DNA from: CAZUHK01 sp964620345
GTDB taxonomy: Bacteria > Planctomycetota > Phycisphaerae > Phycisphaerales > Zrk34
Direction of reading: 5' to 3'
Assembly (NCBI GenBank): GCA_964620345.1
Contig: CAZUHK010000049.1
Span: 1-16,517, forward strand
DNA length: 16,517 nucleotides
Below the pieces are notes generated by a model, which did no database searches, was not told the DNA's origin, and saw only the letters and a list, made by a program, of their open reading frames with translations. A program made the position numbers and the translations under genes. The first letter of the stretch is position 1, and each line of letters opens with the position of its first letter. Positions 6,734 through 14,415 of the stretch are shown piece after piece.

Positions 6734-8562
6734 GCCAAGCACCGCGCAACAAGGCGACCGCGATCACGCACTACAAGGTCGATCGCGATGAACCGCTGCA
6801 GCGGCCGCTGTCGCTTTCGATCATCCTGCGGCTGTTCCGCGGGTACGTCGGGCCCCACAAGCCGGTGTTCATCGGCCTACTGGTGGCGGTGCTGATCCGC
6901 GGGATGCAGTTGCCGGCCATGGTGGCGATCCTCGACGCGGTGATCCGCGGACCGATCACCCATCACGACGGCGCGGGCCTGGCCTGGGGCGTGGTGGCGT
7001 TCGGGGTGTTCGCGGTGTTTGTCGAGATCGTCTTCCACTTCCGTGGCCGCCTGGCGCTGACCCTCGGCGAGCGGGTCGTGCAGGACCTGCGCCGCGACAT
7101 CTTCAACCACATCCAGAAGCTCAACATGAGCTTCTACGACAAGACGAAGATCGGCCGGATCATCAGCCGCGTGACGTCCGACACCGAGGCGCTGCGTCGC
7201 GGCGTGCAGGACGTGCTGTTCGTCTCGCTGGTGCAGGCGATCCAGGGCATCGGCGCGGCGATCTACATGGCGTGGATCAACTGGAAGCTGTTCCTGATCG
7301 TCGCGCTGGTCGCGCCGGTGCTCTACTACATCTTCCACCAGTTCCGCTCCAAGCTCTCGGAGAGCTACCGCACGGTGCAGGAGAGCTTTTCGCGCATGAC
7401 CGCGACGCTGGCCGAGAGCGTCACGGGCATCCGCGTCACGCAGGGTTTCAACCGCCAGGACGTCAACGCCGACCTGTTCGACGACCTGCTGGTCGATCAC
7501 GCGGGGCTGAACATGCGCGCCGCGCGCACCGCCGGGGCCTTCCTGCCGTTGCTGGAGCTGGTCACGCAGATCTTCATGGCCGGCATCGTCGTGATCGGCG
7601 GGTGGCTGGCGCTGGGCGCGGCCGATGCGTCGGCGGTGACCGAGCCCAACGACCTGATCACCTTCTTCCTGTTCATGCCGCTGTTCTTTCAGCCGTGCAG
7701 CGTGATCGGCCAGCAGTACAACATGGCCCTGATGGCGATGGCCGGCGCCGAGCGTGTGTTCCGCCTGCTCGACCACGAGCCGGACTGGACCGACCCGCCC
7801 GACGCGATCGAGCTGCCGCGGATCACCGGCAAGGTCGAGTTCGATCACGTCGACTTCGCCTACGAGCCGGACAAACCGGTGCTCAAGGATTTTTCCTTCA
7901 CCGCCCGGCCGGGCCAGACCATCGCGCTGGTCGGGGAGACCGGCTCGGGCAAATCGACGGTCGTCAACCTCATCGCCAAGTTCTACCGCGCCACCGCCGG
8001 CGCGGTCCGCGTCGATGATTACCAGGTGAACAAGGTCACCACCGAATCACTGCGGGCGCAACTGGGCATCGTGTTGCAGCAGAACTTCCTGTTCACCGGC
8101 ACGGTGATCGACAACATCCGCATCGGCCGGCCCCGAGCCAGCGATGAGGACGTGCGCGACGCGGCGCGCCGGCTCGACTGCCTGGACCTGCTCGAAGCCC
8201 TGCCCGACGGGCTGCACACCGAGATCGGCGAGGGCGGCAAGGGCGTGTCGCTGGGCCAGCGACAGCTCATCTGCTTCACCCGCGCCATGCTCGCCGACCC
8301 GCGCATCATGATCCTCGACGAGGCGACCAGCGCCGTGGACACCATGACCGAGGCCCGCATCCAGAAAGCCCTGGCGGCGCTGCTGAGCAACCGGACCAAC
8401 TTCGTCGTCGCCCACCGCCTGAGCACCATCCGCCACGCCGACTGCGTGCTCGTGCTCCGCGACGGCCGCATCATCGAAAAGGGCACGCACACGCAGTTGC
8501 TTGAAATGGACGGCACGTACACGCGGCTGTACCGCGAATTTCTCTCGGCCAGCGAGAAATAG
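6730..8562 (+). CDS. ABC exporter half-transporter, catalytic-site subunit
   Basis: This 610-residue partner has the same layout: exporter membrane domain (about 40-325), then a nucleotide-binding domain with Walker A GETGSGKST (402-410), Q-loop Gln450, Walker B IMILDE (526-531) with the catalytic Glu531 intact, and switch His562. Its signature motif is VSLGQ (506-510) instead of LSGGQ. In a heterodimer the ABC signature of this subunit faces the Walker motifs of the first one, so its altered signature and the partner's Asp544 fall in the same, degenerate ATP site. The other site is fully canonical. That is the arrangement known from heterodimeric exporters such as TM287/288 and TAP. The GTG start overlaps the upstream stop (GTGA), indicating translational coupling. 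A basic N-terminal tail of about 30 residues precedes the first helix. The cargo cannot be read from the sequence; proximity to lipid A genes is suggestive only. Confidence 0.92.
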   Translation: MSQAPRNKATAITHYKVDRDEPLQRPLSLSIILRLFRGYVGPHKPVFIGLLVAVLIRGMQLPAMVAILDAVIRGPITHHDGAGLAWGVVAFGVFAVFVEIVFHFRGRLALTLGERVVQDLRRDIFNHIQKLNMSFYDKTKIGRIISRVTSDTEALRRGVQDVLFVSLVQAIQGIGAAIYMAWINWKLFLIVALVAPVLYYIFHQFRSKLSESYRTVQESFSRMTATLAESVTGIRVTQGFNRQDVNADLFDDLLVDHAGLNMRAARTAGAFLPLLELVTQIFMAGIVVIGGWLALGAADASAVTEPNDLITFFLFMPLFFQPCSVIGQQYNMALMAMAGAERVFRLLDHEPDWTDPPDAIELPRITGKVEFDHVDFAYEPDKPVLKDFSFTARPGQTIALVGETGSGKSTVVNLIAKFYRATAGAVRVDDYQVNKVTTESLRAQLGIVLQQNFLFTGTVIDNIRIGRPRASDEDVRDAARRLDCLDLLEALPDGLHTEIGEGGKGVSLGQRQLICFTRAMLADPRIMILDEATSAVDTMTEARIQKALAALLSNRTNFVVAHRLSTIRHADCVLVLRDGRIIEKGTHTQLLEMDGTYTRLYREFLSASEK

Positions 8563-8642
8563 CCGGCCGCGGGCGCAAGAATCACCCCGATGGGCGTGCT
8601 ATGGGTATGCGAACGAATAGGATGTCACATCGATCCAATCAC

Positions 8643-8648
8643 AGGAGA
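8643..8648 (+). promoter_or_regulatory. Ribosome binding site deciding the EF-hand gene start
   Basis: AGGAGA lies six bases before ATG 8655. The upstream in-frame ATGs at 8601, 8607 and 8622 have no such site, and starting at 8655 puts a clean signal peptide at the N-terminus. Confidence 0.7.
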
Positions 8649-8654
8649 AGCGAC

Positions 8655-9233
8655 ATGACGCGGAAGCTGATGTTTGTGAGTTTCACACTGCTGGGACTGA
8701 CGGCCACGATGTCCTGGGCGCAGGACGACGACTTCGGCCCGCCGCCCGAGGGGCAGCGCGATGTGGGCCAGCGCGGTGATCGTGGCGACGGGCGCGCCGC
8801 CTGGCGGCAGCGGCTGATCCAGCGGTACGACGCCGATGGCGACGGCGAGCTGGGCGAAGCCGAGCGCCGCGAGATGCGCCGCGATTGGAACCAGCGCCGC
8901 ACGCTGATGCGGGTGCCGCTGCCCGACACGCAGCGCGACGCCCTGCGCGCCGAGGCCGACACCGATGGCGACGGCGAGCTGAGCCGCAGCGAACGCCGCG
9001 CGATCCGAGACCGGTACATGCAGGTCGTGCGGACGCATCACCAAACGCTCATCAAGCGGTACGACCTCGACGCCGATGGCAAGCTCAGCGAAGAGGAGAT
9101 GGACAAGCTCCGCGAAGATCAGCGGCACAAGCGCTTCGCCGAGCTCGACGCCGACGGCGACGGCCAACTGACCTACGAAGAATGGAAAGTCGGCCAGGTC
9201 GATGCGGATGACGCCGAGGACGACCGCGATTGA
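8655..9233 (+). CDS. Exported EF-hand calcium-binding protein
   Basis: This 192-residue protein probably binds calcium outside the cytoplasm. Residues 1-22 form a signal peptide (positive MTRK, hydrophobic LMFVSFTLLGLTATM, cleavage likely after Ala22 in SWAQ). Four EF-hand loops follow, each with Asp at positions 1, 3 and 5, Gly at 6 and Glu at 12: residues 59-70, 102-113, 137-148 (Ala replaces the usual Gly at position 4) and 165-176. The linkers are very rich in Arg and Glu and predicted helical, as in paired EF-hands. The tail is acidic (DADDAEDDRD). It could buffer calcium, bind a surface structure or sense calcium; no enzymatic domain is present. It begins 92 bases after the ABC pair and has its own ribosome site, so co-transcription is possible but unproven. 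A repeat-bearing palindromic structure directly follows its stop codon. Confidence 0.88.
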   Translation: MTRKLMFVSFTLLGLTATMSWAQDDDFGPPPEGQRDVGQRGDRGDGRAAWRQRLIQRYDADGDGELGEAERREMRRDWNQRRTLMRVPLPDTQRDALRAEADTDGDGELSRSERRAIRDRYMQVVRTHHQTLIKRYDLDADGKLSEEEMDKLREDQRHKRFAELDADGDGQLTYEEWKVGQVDADDAEDDRD

Positions 9234-9244
9234 TTGATCGCTTG

Positions 9245-9357
9245 CCCACGAAGCGACGCGGCTTTGCCGCGTTGTGAGCGCGACAAGTCGTTGCCGCGTT
9301 GTGAGCGCGACAAGTCGCGTCGCGTTGTGAGCGCGACAAGTCGCGTCGCTTCGTGGG
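9245..9357. repeat. Inverted-repeat-bounded element with three tandem 26-27-base repeats
   Basis: A perfect 16-base inverted repeat (9245-9260, beginning CCCACGAAGC, and 9342-9357, ending GCTTCGTGGG) encloses three direct repeats at 9264-9290, 9291-9317 and 9318-9343. Copies 1 and 2 are identical over 27 bases. Copy 3 is 26 bases: its first few bases differ, but it shares the core CGCGTTGTGAGCGCGACAAG. The right arm overlaps the end of copy 3 by two bases. There are no spacers, so this is not a CRISPR array, and no obvious target duplication borders it. It sits just after the EF-hand gene and before the convergent MshEN gene, so it may act as a two-way terminator, or be a REP/MITE-type element. 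Confidence 0.85.
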
Positions 9358-9383
9358 GCGGGCGGATTACCGCCGAAGCGCCC

Positions 9384-9848
9384 TCACGCGCTCTGGCGTA
9401 CAACGCTGACGATGCGGTAGCGTTTGATGATGAACTGTTCGAGCTGGCGGCGGTCGGGGATGACGAAGCGCACCGGCGAGCCGAGGCCGAGCGTCCGCTG
9501 CAGCAGCGTCATCGCCTCGGGCAGGTCGGTGATGGTGGTCGCGACGACCAGCTCGCCGCTCTCGTAGCGCAACGGCAGGGCGTGGTGCTGCCAGGCGTGC
9601 TGGGCGTCGATCACGTCGAGCGTGGCCGGGTCGTTGGGCTCGCAGGCGAGGTCGACGTGCTGGCAGAAGAAGCCGACCTGCTGGGCCCAGGCGGCCCAGA
9701 CGTCGCGCTCGTCCACGCCGAACTGTTCGTGAGCGATCTTGCCGAACGGCTTGTGCAGTTGCTTCTGCCGTTCGAGGATGAGTTGGACCTGGCTTTCGCT
9801 GAGCACGCCGCGCTGGACCAGCAGCATGCCGATCTTCCGGTCGGACAT
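9384..9848 (-). CDS. Stand-alone MshEN / T2SSE N-terminal domain protein
   Basis: This 154-residue protein consists almost entirely of the domain found at the N-terminus of type II secretion and type IV pilus assembly ATPases (GspE, PilB, MshE). Two tandem MshEN-like motifs are visible: residues 5-28 (IGMLLVQRG then LSESQVQLILERQ) and 35-57 (FGKIAHEQFG then ERDVWAAWAQQ). In MshE such motifs bind cyclic di-GMP. The second half, with HALPLRYESGELVVA (89-103) and a final ERR-type helix ending near 144, matches the rest of that domain. The ATPase core with Walker motifs is absent, and the gene ends in a proper TGA rather than being cut. I start at ATG 9848; the frame continues to 9905 but that adds a Pro-rich stretch. 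AAGGCAGGG precedes the start at a slightly long distance. It lies 131 bases downstream of lpxD copy 1 on the same strand. A c-di-GMP adaptor role is inference. Confidence 0.78.
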   Translation of the reverse strand: MSDRKIGMLLVQRGVLSESQVQLILERQKQLHKPFGKIAHEQFGVDERDVWAAWAQQVGFFCQHVDLACEPNDPATLDVIDAQHAWQHHALPLRYESGELVVATTITDLPEAMTLLQRTLGLGSPVRFVIPDRRQLEQFIIKRYRIVSVVRQSA

Positions 9849-9894
9849 CGAATCGCCCTGCCTTTCAAGTTGCGGTGGGGTGCGTGCAGGGTGG

Positions 9895-9900
9895 GATATA
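9895..9900 (-). promoter_or_regulatory. Possible -10 element for the MshEN gene
   Basis: On the minus strand TATATC stands out in an otherwise GC-rich gap, about 47 bases before the ATG at 9848. No good -35 hexamer lies 16-18 bases upstream, so this is weak; the gene may instead be read through from lpxD copy 1. Confidence 0.25.
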
Positions 9901-9979
9901 ACCATCTGGCGCGGCCAGCCCGATCGGCGGTTGGGCCCAAAGATGTCGATCCGCCGCTGGCGTGATCGTCACGATCGGC

Positions 9980-10945
9980 TCAATCGCGCCCGCGTCGCTC
10001 CAGGCGCTTGATGCGGGCCAGCATTTCGGGCAGGCGTCGGCCCAGGAGGATCAGGCGCTTGGCGTGGCTCAGCTCGGTCGCGGGCGTGCCGCCGACTTTC
10101 GTGTCGGCCGGGACATCGCTCATCACGCCCGAGTGCGCCGCGATCTGGGCGCGGTCGCCGATGCGCAGGTGCCCCGCGACGCCGCTCTGCCCGCCGATCG
10201 CGACGTAGTCGCCGGTCACGACGGACCCGGCCAGGCCGACCTGCGCGACGAACAGGTTGTGCCGGCCGACCTTCGAGCCGTGGCCGATCACCACCGCGTC
10301 GGCGAACTTCGTGCCCGCGCCCACGACCGTGTCGCCCAGCGTCGCGCGCTCGACGATGCAGTTGGCGCCCATTTCCACGTTGCGTTGGATCACGGCCCGG
10401 CCGGCGGGGGGAATCTTGTGATGCTCGCCGTCGTGCGTGGCGTAGCCGAAGCCATCGACGCCGATCACGCAGCCCGCGTGCAGCGTGACGCGGTCGCCGA
10501 GCACGCAGTCGGGGTAGATCACCACGTTGGCGTGCAGCGTGCAATGCTCGCCGAGCGTGGCGTGGGCGCCGATCTCACATCCGGGCCCGACGCGGCAGCC
10601 GTCGCCGAGCGTGGCGGTGGGGTGGATGTGGGCGGCGGGGTGGATGGCCGGTTCGCCCGGCGGCGGTTGGCCGTGCAGCGTGAACATCGCCTGGCCAAAC
10701 GCGAAGTAAGGATCGTCGGCCACCAGGCGCGTGAGGCGCGGCGCATCGGTGTCCGGGCCGACGATCACCGCCGCGGCTTGGGTCGCGGCCAGTTGCGGCG
10801 CGTAGCGCGGGTTGGTCAGGAAGCTGACGTGCCGATCGGTCGCCTCGGCGAGCGTGGCGCAGCCGGTGACGGTGCGGTCGGCCGCCGCCGCCGGCTCGAG
10901 GCGCGCCCCGATCCGCGCCGCCAGTTCGCTCAGGGTCATCGCCAT
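9980..10945 (-). CDS. lpxD: UDP-3-O-acylglucosamine N-acyltransferase, divergent copy
   Basis: LpxD adds the N-linked acyl chain from acyl-ACP to UDP-3-O-acylglucosamine, the third step of lipid A synthesis. This 321-residue copy has the LpxD order: an N-terminal uridine-binding domain (1-100), a left-handed beta helix of hexapeptide repeats (100-275) and a C-terminal helix. GVDGFGYA (162-169) and GH at 221-222 (expected catalytic His222) are kept. It departs from the consensus nearby: the usual IDR after IGANT reads VER (198-200), and the segment before the catalytic His reads KFADAVVI in place of KIDNLVQI, with GS in place of N after it. It is head-to-head with bamA. ATG at 10945 or 10939 is possible; neither has a good ribosome site. 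It may prefer another acyl chain or sugar, so the LpxD name is less certain here than for the second copy. Confidence 0.85.
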   Translation of the reverse strand: MAMTLSELAARIGARLEPAAAADRTVTGCATLAEATDRHVSFLTNPRYAPQLAATQAAAVIVGPDTDAPRLTRLVADDPYFAFGQAMFTLHGQPPPGEPAIHPAAHIHPTATLGDGCRVGPGCEIGAHATLGEHCTLHANVVIYPDCVLGDRVTLHAGCVIGVDGFGYATHDGEHHKIPPAGRAVIQRNVEMGANCIVERATLGDTVVGAGTKFADAVVIGHGSKVGRHNLFVAQVGLAGSVVTGDYVAIGGQSGVAGHLRIGDRAQIAAHSGVMSDVPADTKVGGTPATELSHAKRLILLGRRLPEMLARIKRLERRGRD

Positions 10946-10974
10946 GGGGCCGAATATACCCGAGCGGGCTTGGC

Positions 10975-11003
10975 TTGTTGGCGTTTGATTAGACCACTAC
11001 ACT
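10975..11003 (+). promoter_or_regulatory. Candidate promoter for the bamA cluster
   Basis: TTGTTG (10975-10980) and TACACT (10998-11003) are separated by 17 bases in the 144-base gap between divergent lpxD copy 1 and bamA. The match is 3/6 and 4/6. This AT-richer patch is where a promoter for bamA, and perhaps the following genes, should lie. Confidence 0.35.
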
Positions 11004-11089
11004 GGCCGGCCATGTGGATCGCCCGGTCGCCGTGCCCCGGTGGGCCGGTCCCGGCGACCCGGCGCGGCGCACCTGGAGCGACCGACTTG

Positions 11090-13462
11090 ATGCGTGGTGG
11101 GTTCATCGTATTCGCCCTGATCGTGGTCGCCGCGGGCGCCGCGCCGCTGGCCGCCCAGTCGATCGACGCCGCGGGTCGGCCCGTCGCCGAGGTCCGGGTG
11201 ACCGGCCTGAAGCTCGTCGACCCCCAATTCATCCTCAACCAGGTCCGCGTCGAGGCCGGCCAACCCTACGACCCCGACGCGGTGGCCCGGGACATTCAGA
11301 ACATCACCCGCCTGGGCCGATTCGCCTCGGTCCGCGCCGACGTCTCGCAGAACGCCGATGGCAGCGTCGCGCTGACCTACGTCATCGAAGAGCAGCCCCT
11401 GCTGGCCGACGTGCAGGTCGTGGGCAACAAGGCGATGAGCGATCAGGAGCTGCTGGGCATGGTGCTGCTGAGGCCCGGCGACCCGCGCGACGACTTCCTC
11501 ATCCAGCGCGGCATCGACACCATCGAGCGCGATTACCGCGACGCCGGCTACTACCTCGCCCACGTCGAGATCGACGACAAGACGCTGGCCGATTCCGACA
11601 TCCTGGTCTTCCGCGTCCGCGAGGGCCCGCGGGTGAAGGTGCGCGACGTGGCCTTCGAGGGCAACGCCCGGTTCACCGCCGGCCAGCTCCAAAGCCGCAT
11701 CGAAACCGAAGAGCACATGATCATCTTCGTCAAGGGCGAGCTGAGCGAACAGAAGCTCGATCAGGACGTCGCCCGCCTGCGCGAGTTTTACCAGGACGCC
11801 GGCTACCTCGACGTGCGCGTCGACCGCAAGTTCGAGCTGAGCCCCGACCAGAAAAGCGCGGTGGTTAAGTTCGTCATCGACGAGGGCCGACAGTACACCG
11901 TCCGCCACATCGACTTCATCGTCGAGGGCAAGCGCGTCTACGCCGAGCAGACCCTCCGCGAGGCCATGACGCTCAAAATCGGCTCGGTCTACTCGGGCAA
12001 GGCCCAGCAGCAGAGCACCGATAACCTCTACAACCTCTACGGCAAGCTCGGCCACCTGCCGCGGAACAAGGGCGGCACCACGGTCGTGAGCATCCAGCGC
12101 GCGTTCGATGAGGATGAGCCGGTCGTCGATCTGGACGTGGAGATCACCGAGGGCCGGGCGTACCGCGTGGGCAACGTGATCGTCCGCGGCAACCAGACCA
12201 CGCAGGACAAGGTCGTCCGCCGACAAATCCGCGGCATGGCCCCCGGGCGGCGCTACGACGGCGCGGGCCTGGACCAGACCCAGCAGCGCGTCCGGGCGAC
12301 CGGCCTGTTCCGCGAGGCCAAGGTCACGGTTCTGGGCGAGGGCGACGAGGACTTCCGCGACGCCCTGGTCGAGGTCAAGGAACAGCGTACCGGCTCGATC
12401 AGCTTCGGCGCGGCGATCAGCTCCGACGCGGGCATCCTCGGCGCCCTGGACGTCAACCAACGCAACTTCGACATCACCGACACCCCCGAGAGCTTGAGCG
12501 AGCTGATCCGAGGCCGCGCCTTCAGCGGTGCCGGCCAGCAGTTCGCCGTCTCACTCCAGCCCGGCGACGAGCTGCAACGCTACAGCGTCAGTTGGTCCGA
12601 TCCGTTCTTCCTCGACTCGCCCTACTTCGTCGGTGTCAGCGCCCAGTACTTCACCCGCGAGCGCGAGGACTTCGACGAGGAGCGCCTCGGCGGCACCTTC
12701 CGCGTGGGCAAGCGGTTCGGTGATGTGTGGTCGGCCTTCGCCAGCGTGCGCGGCGAGCGGATCGGCATCGAGGACGTCGGCCCCGGCGCGCCCGTCGACG
12801 TGTTCGACGTCCAGGGCGACTCCGACCTGCTGGGCATCAGCTTCAACGTCTCCCGCTCCACCGTCGACAGCCGCGTCACCCCCTCGCGCGGCTCGCGGCT
12901 GGTGCTCAGCGTCGAACGCACCGTCGGCGATTTCAACTTCACCAAGTTCGCCGCCGAGGGAAACATCTTCTTCACCCTCCACGAAGACTTCTTCGGCCGA
13001 AAAAACATCCTCAGCTTCCGCAGCGAGTTGGGCTACATCTTTGAGGAAGACGAGGCCCCGCTGTTCGAGCGGTTCTACGCCGGCGGCCACTCCTCGTTCC
13101 GCGGGTTCGAGTTCCGCGGCGTGGGACCGCGCGGCCAGGTCGACCCCGATGGCATCCGAAACTCCGGCGATGAGTTCACCGGCGACGACCCCGTCGGCGG
13201 CCGCTTCCGATTCCTCCTGGGCACCGAGTACAGCTTCCCGATCTTCGACGAGTTCGTCCGCGGCGTGGTCTTCATCGACAGCGGCACCGTCGACGAAGAC
13301 CTGGCGATCGACAAGTGGCGCGTCAGTGTCGGCACGGGCCTGCGGCTGGCTCTGCCGGTACTCGGCGACGCCCCCTTCGCGTTCGACCTGGCCTTCCCCC
13401 TGCTCAAAGAGGACGACGACGAAACGCGGATCTTCAGCTTCTCTGTCGCCCTGCCGTTTTAG
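11090..13462 (+). CDS. bamA: Outer membrane protein assembly factor BamA
   Basis: BamA is the outer-membrane Omp85 protein that folds and inserts beta-barrel proteins. This 790-residue protein begins with a signal peptide (MRGGFIVFALIVVAAG, cleavage likely after LAAQ, near residue 23). Five periplasmic POTRA domains follow, at about 33-102, 105-179, 182-268, 270-355 and 357-432; the fifth carries VGNVIVRGNQTT. The C-terminal 360 residues form the barrel. The loop-6 signature is FRGF (670-673), equivalent to VRGF/Y, and the protein ends in Phe (SFSVALPF), the barrel-assembly signal. I chose ATG 11090 because it starts the signal peptide, with GGAG 11 bases upstream; the open frame extends far upstream, but that part is antisense to lpxD copy 1. 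Length matches known BamA proteins (about 800). It heads the same-strand series bamA, ompH-like, lpxD copy 2, as in proteobacteria. Confidence 0.95.
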   Translation: MRGGFIVFALIVVAAGAAPLAAQSIDAAGRPVAEVRVTGLKLVDPQFILNQVRVEAGQPYDPDAVARDIQNITRLGRFASVRADVSQNADGSVALTYVIEEQPLLADVQVVGNKAMSDQELLGMVLLRPGDPRDDFLIQRGIDTIERDYRDAGYYLAHVEIDDKTLADSDILVFRVREGPRVKVRDVAFEGNARFTAGQLQSRIETEEHMIIFVKGELSEQKLDQDVARLREFYQDAGYLDVRVDRKFELSPDQKSAVVKFVIDEGRQYTVRHIDFIVEGKRVYAEQTLREAMTLKIGSVYSGKAQQQSTDNLYNLYGKLGHLPRNKGGTTVVSIQRAFDEDEPVVDLDVEITEGRAYRVGNVIVRGNQTTQDKVVRRQIRGMAPGRRYDGAGLDQTQQRVRATGLFREAKVTVLGEGDEDFRDALVEVKEQRTGSISFGAAISSDAGILGALDVNQRNFDITDTPESLSELIRGRAFSGAGQQFAVSLQPGDELQRYSVSWSDPFFLDSPYFVGVSAQYFTREREDFDEERLGGTFRVGKRFGDVWSAFASVRGERIGIEDVGPGAPVDVFDVQGDSDLLGISFNVSRSTVDSRVTPSRGSRLVLSVERTVGDFNFTKFAAEGNIFFTLHEDFFGRKNILSFRSELGYIFEEDEAPLFERFYAGGHSSFRGFEFRGVGPRGQVDPDGIRNSGDEFTGDDPVGGRFRFLLGTEYSFPIFDEFVRGVVFIDSGTVDEDLAIDKWRVSVGTGLRLALPVLGDAPFAFDLAFPLLKEDDDETRIFSFSVALPF

Positions 13463-13473
13463 GTATTGCCCAT

Positions 13474-13506
13474 TTGACCTGCGGCCGGGAACCTGCACCA
13501 TATGAT
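13474..13506 (+). promoter_or_regulatory. Possible promoter before the ompH-like gene
   Basis: TTGACC (13474-13479) and TATGAT (13501-13506) are each good hexamers (5/6), but the 21-base spacer is too long for a standard sigma70 promoter. An embedded GGAAC (13488-13492) recalls an envelope-stress sigma -35 site, yet I see no matching -10. The 203-base gap after bamA makes an internal promoter reasonable. Confidence 0.3.
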
Positions 13507-13653
13507 CCCAACCAGTCGCCCCGGCACCGTCGCCGCGGCGCACGCCGAAAGTCAGCAAGCACCGCGGTCGGGCCAACGGCCCGCCGGAACCCCGCACCGC
13601 TCGGCGTCGTACCGTGCAACCGTAACCTGAGTCAATCACCCCGCAAACATGGT

Positions 13654-13659
13654 AAGGAG
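13654..13659 (+). promoter_or_regulatory. Ribosome binding site deciding the ompH-like start
   Basis: AAGGAG stands six bases before ATG 13666. The open frame runs upstream to 13315, inside bamA, but only this ATG has a site and opens a signal peptide. Confidence 0.75.
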
Positions 13660-13665
13660 CAGAAC

Positions 13666-14268
13666 ATGAATTGGCGTCAACCCCTGATGGTGTTCAGTGT
13701 GATCGCGATCGTCCTGGCCCTGGGCCTGTCGATGACCCTGCAGGCCCAGAACGCCCCGGTGGCCTCGAGCGTCGCCGTGGTCGATATCGAGACCGTCTTC
13801 AACGAGCTGGCCGAACGCGCCGACGTCGAAGCCGACATCCAGACCCGCATCGGCGAGCTGCAGAAGTGGGAACAGGAACGCAAGAAGGCGATCCAGCAGA
13901 TCAAGGCCGACCTGGACATCATGAACCCCGGCACCGAGAACTACGACAAAACCCGCCAGCAGCTCGAGCGCGCGGTGATCGAACTGCAGGTCGAAATCCA
14001 GGTCAAGCAGCGACAGCTCGAACAGGAAAAGGCGATCCAGCTCGAGGGGCTGTACCGCAAGATCATCGACGGCATCGGGGCCATCGCCAAGCAGCGCGGC
14101 TACTCCATCGTCCTGCTCAAAGACCGCATGCCCAACCTCCAGGGCGCCAACCAGCAGCAGATCGTCGCCCTTATCCAGGTGCGCAAGCTGCTCTACTCGG
14201 CGCCGGAGATGGACATCACCGATCAGGTCAAGCAACGCCTGAACAACGACTACGCCAACCGCGGCTGA
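13666..14268 (+). CDS. OmpH/Skp-like periplasmic chaperone
   Basis: This 200-residue protein is predicted to hold unfolded outer-membrane proteins on their way from the inner-membrane translocon to BamA. Residues 1-28 are a signal peptide (MNWRQ, then FSVIAIVLALGLSMTL, cleavage near LQAQ). The mature start, VASSVAVVDIETVFNE (32-47), is the usual OmpH/Skp opening strand and helix. Residues 50-135 are a long charged coiled coil (for example KWEQERKKAIQQIK), matching Skp's tentacle arms. The end (GYSIVLLKDR, 145-154) fits the strand that closes the Skp body. Skp trimers are the norm, so one is assumed here. The family is variable in sequence, and the call rests on length, fold pattern and position between bamA and lpxD. 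I leave the symbol open; skp or ompH would be used by analogy. Confidence 0.88.
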   Translation: MNWRQPLMVFSVIAIVLALGLSMTLQAQNAPVASSVAVVDIETVFNELAERADVEADIQTRIGELQKWEQERKKAIQQIKADLDIMNPGTENYDKTRQQLERAVIELQVEIQVKQRQLEQEKAIQLEGLYRKIIDGIGAIAKQRGYSIVLLKDRMPNLQGANQQQIVALIQVRKLLYSAPEMDITDQVKQRLNNDYANRG

Positions 14269-14415
14269 ACTGAACACCGCACCGCCTCGGAACGAGGGTG
14301 CCGAACTTTGACCCCAACGGGGCAAGGTGTGCTGCGTTGATCGGCCACATCCCTTGGCCTTCGGGACAAGGCGCGGCGTCTGCTTGCCGGTTTCATCCCT
14401 GATGCGTCCACGTCA

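Noticed and set aside
9141..9146. GAGCTC (SacI site) present in the window, also at 16375-16380, considered as evidence on specificity
   Set aside because: A methylated host tolerates its own sites, so presence says nothing about what the enzymes recognise.
9264..9343. CRISPR-like direct repeats
   Set aside because: The repeats abut with no spacers, there are only three, and no cas gene is present.
9962..11089. Upstream extension of the bamA frame by 376 codons
   Set aside because: Lies antisense to lpxD copy 1 and precedes an evident signal peptide and ribosome site at 11090.
10997..12460. A 487-codon minus-strand frame over bamA
   Set aside because: Val/Asp/Ala-rich mirror of the POTRA coding region; no family features.
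14340..14391. Hairpin CCTTG...CAAGG after the ompH-like gene as a terminator
   Set aside because: Five-pair stem with a 10-base loop and no T-run; too weak to call, and lpxD copy 2 probably needs read-through.
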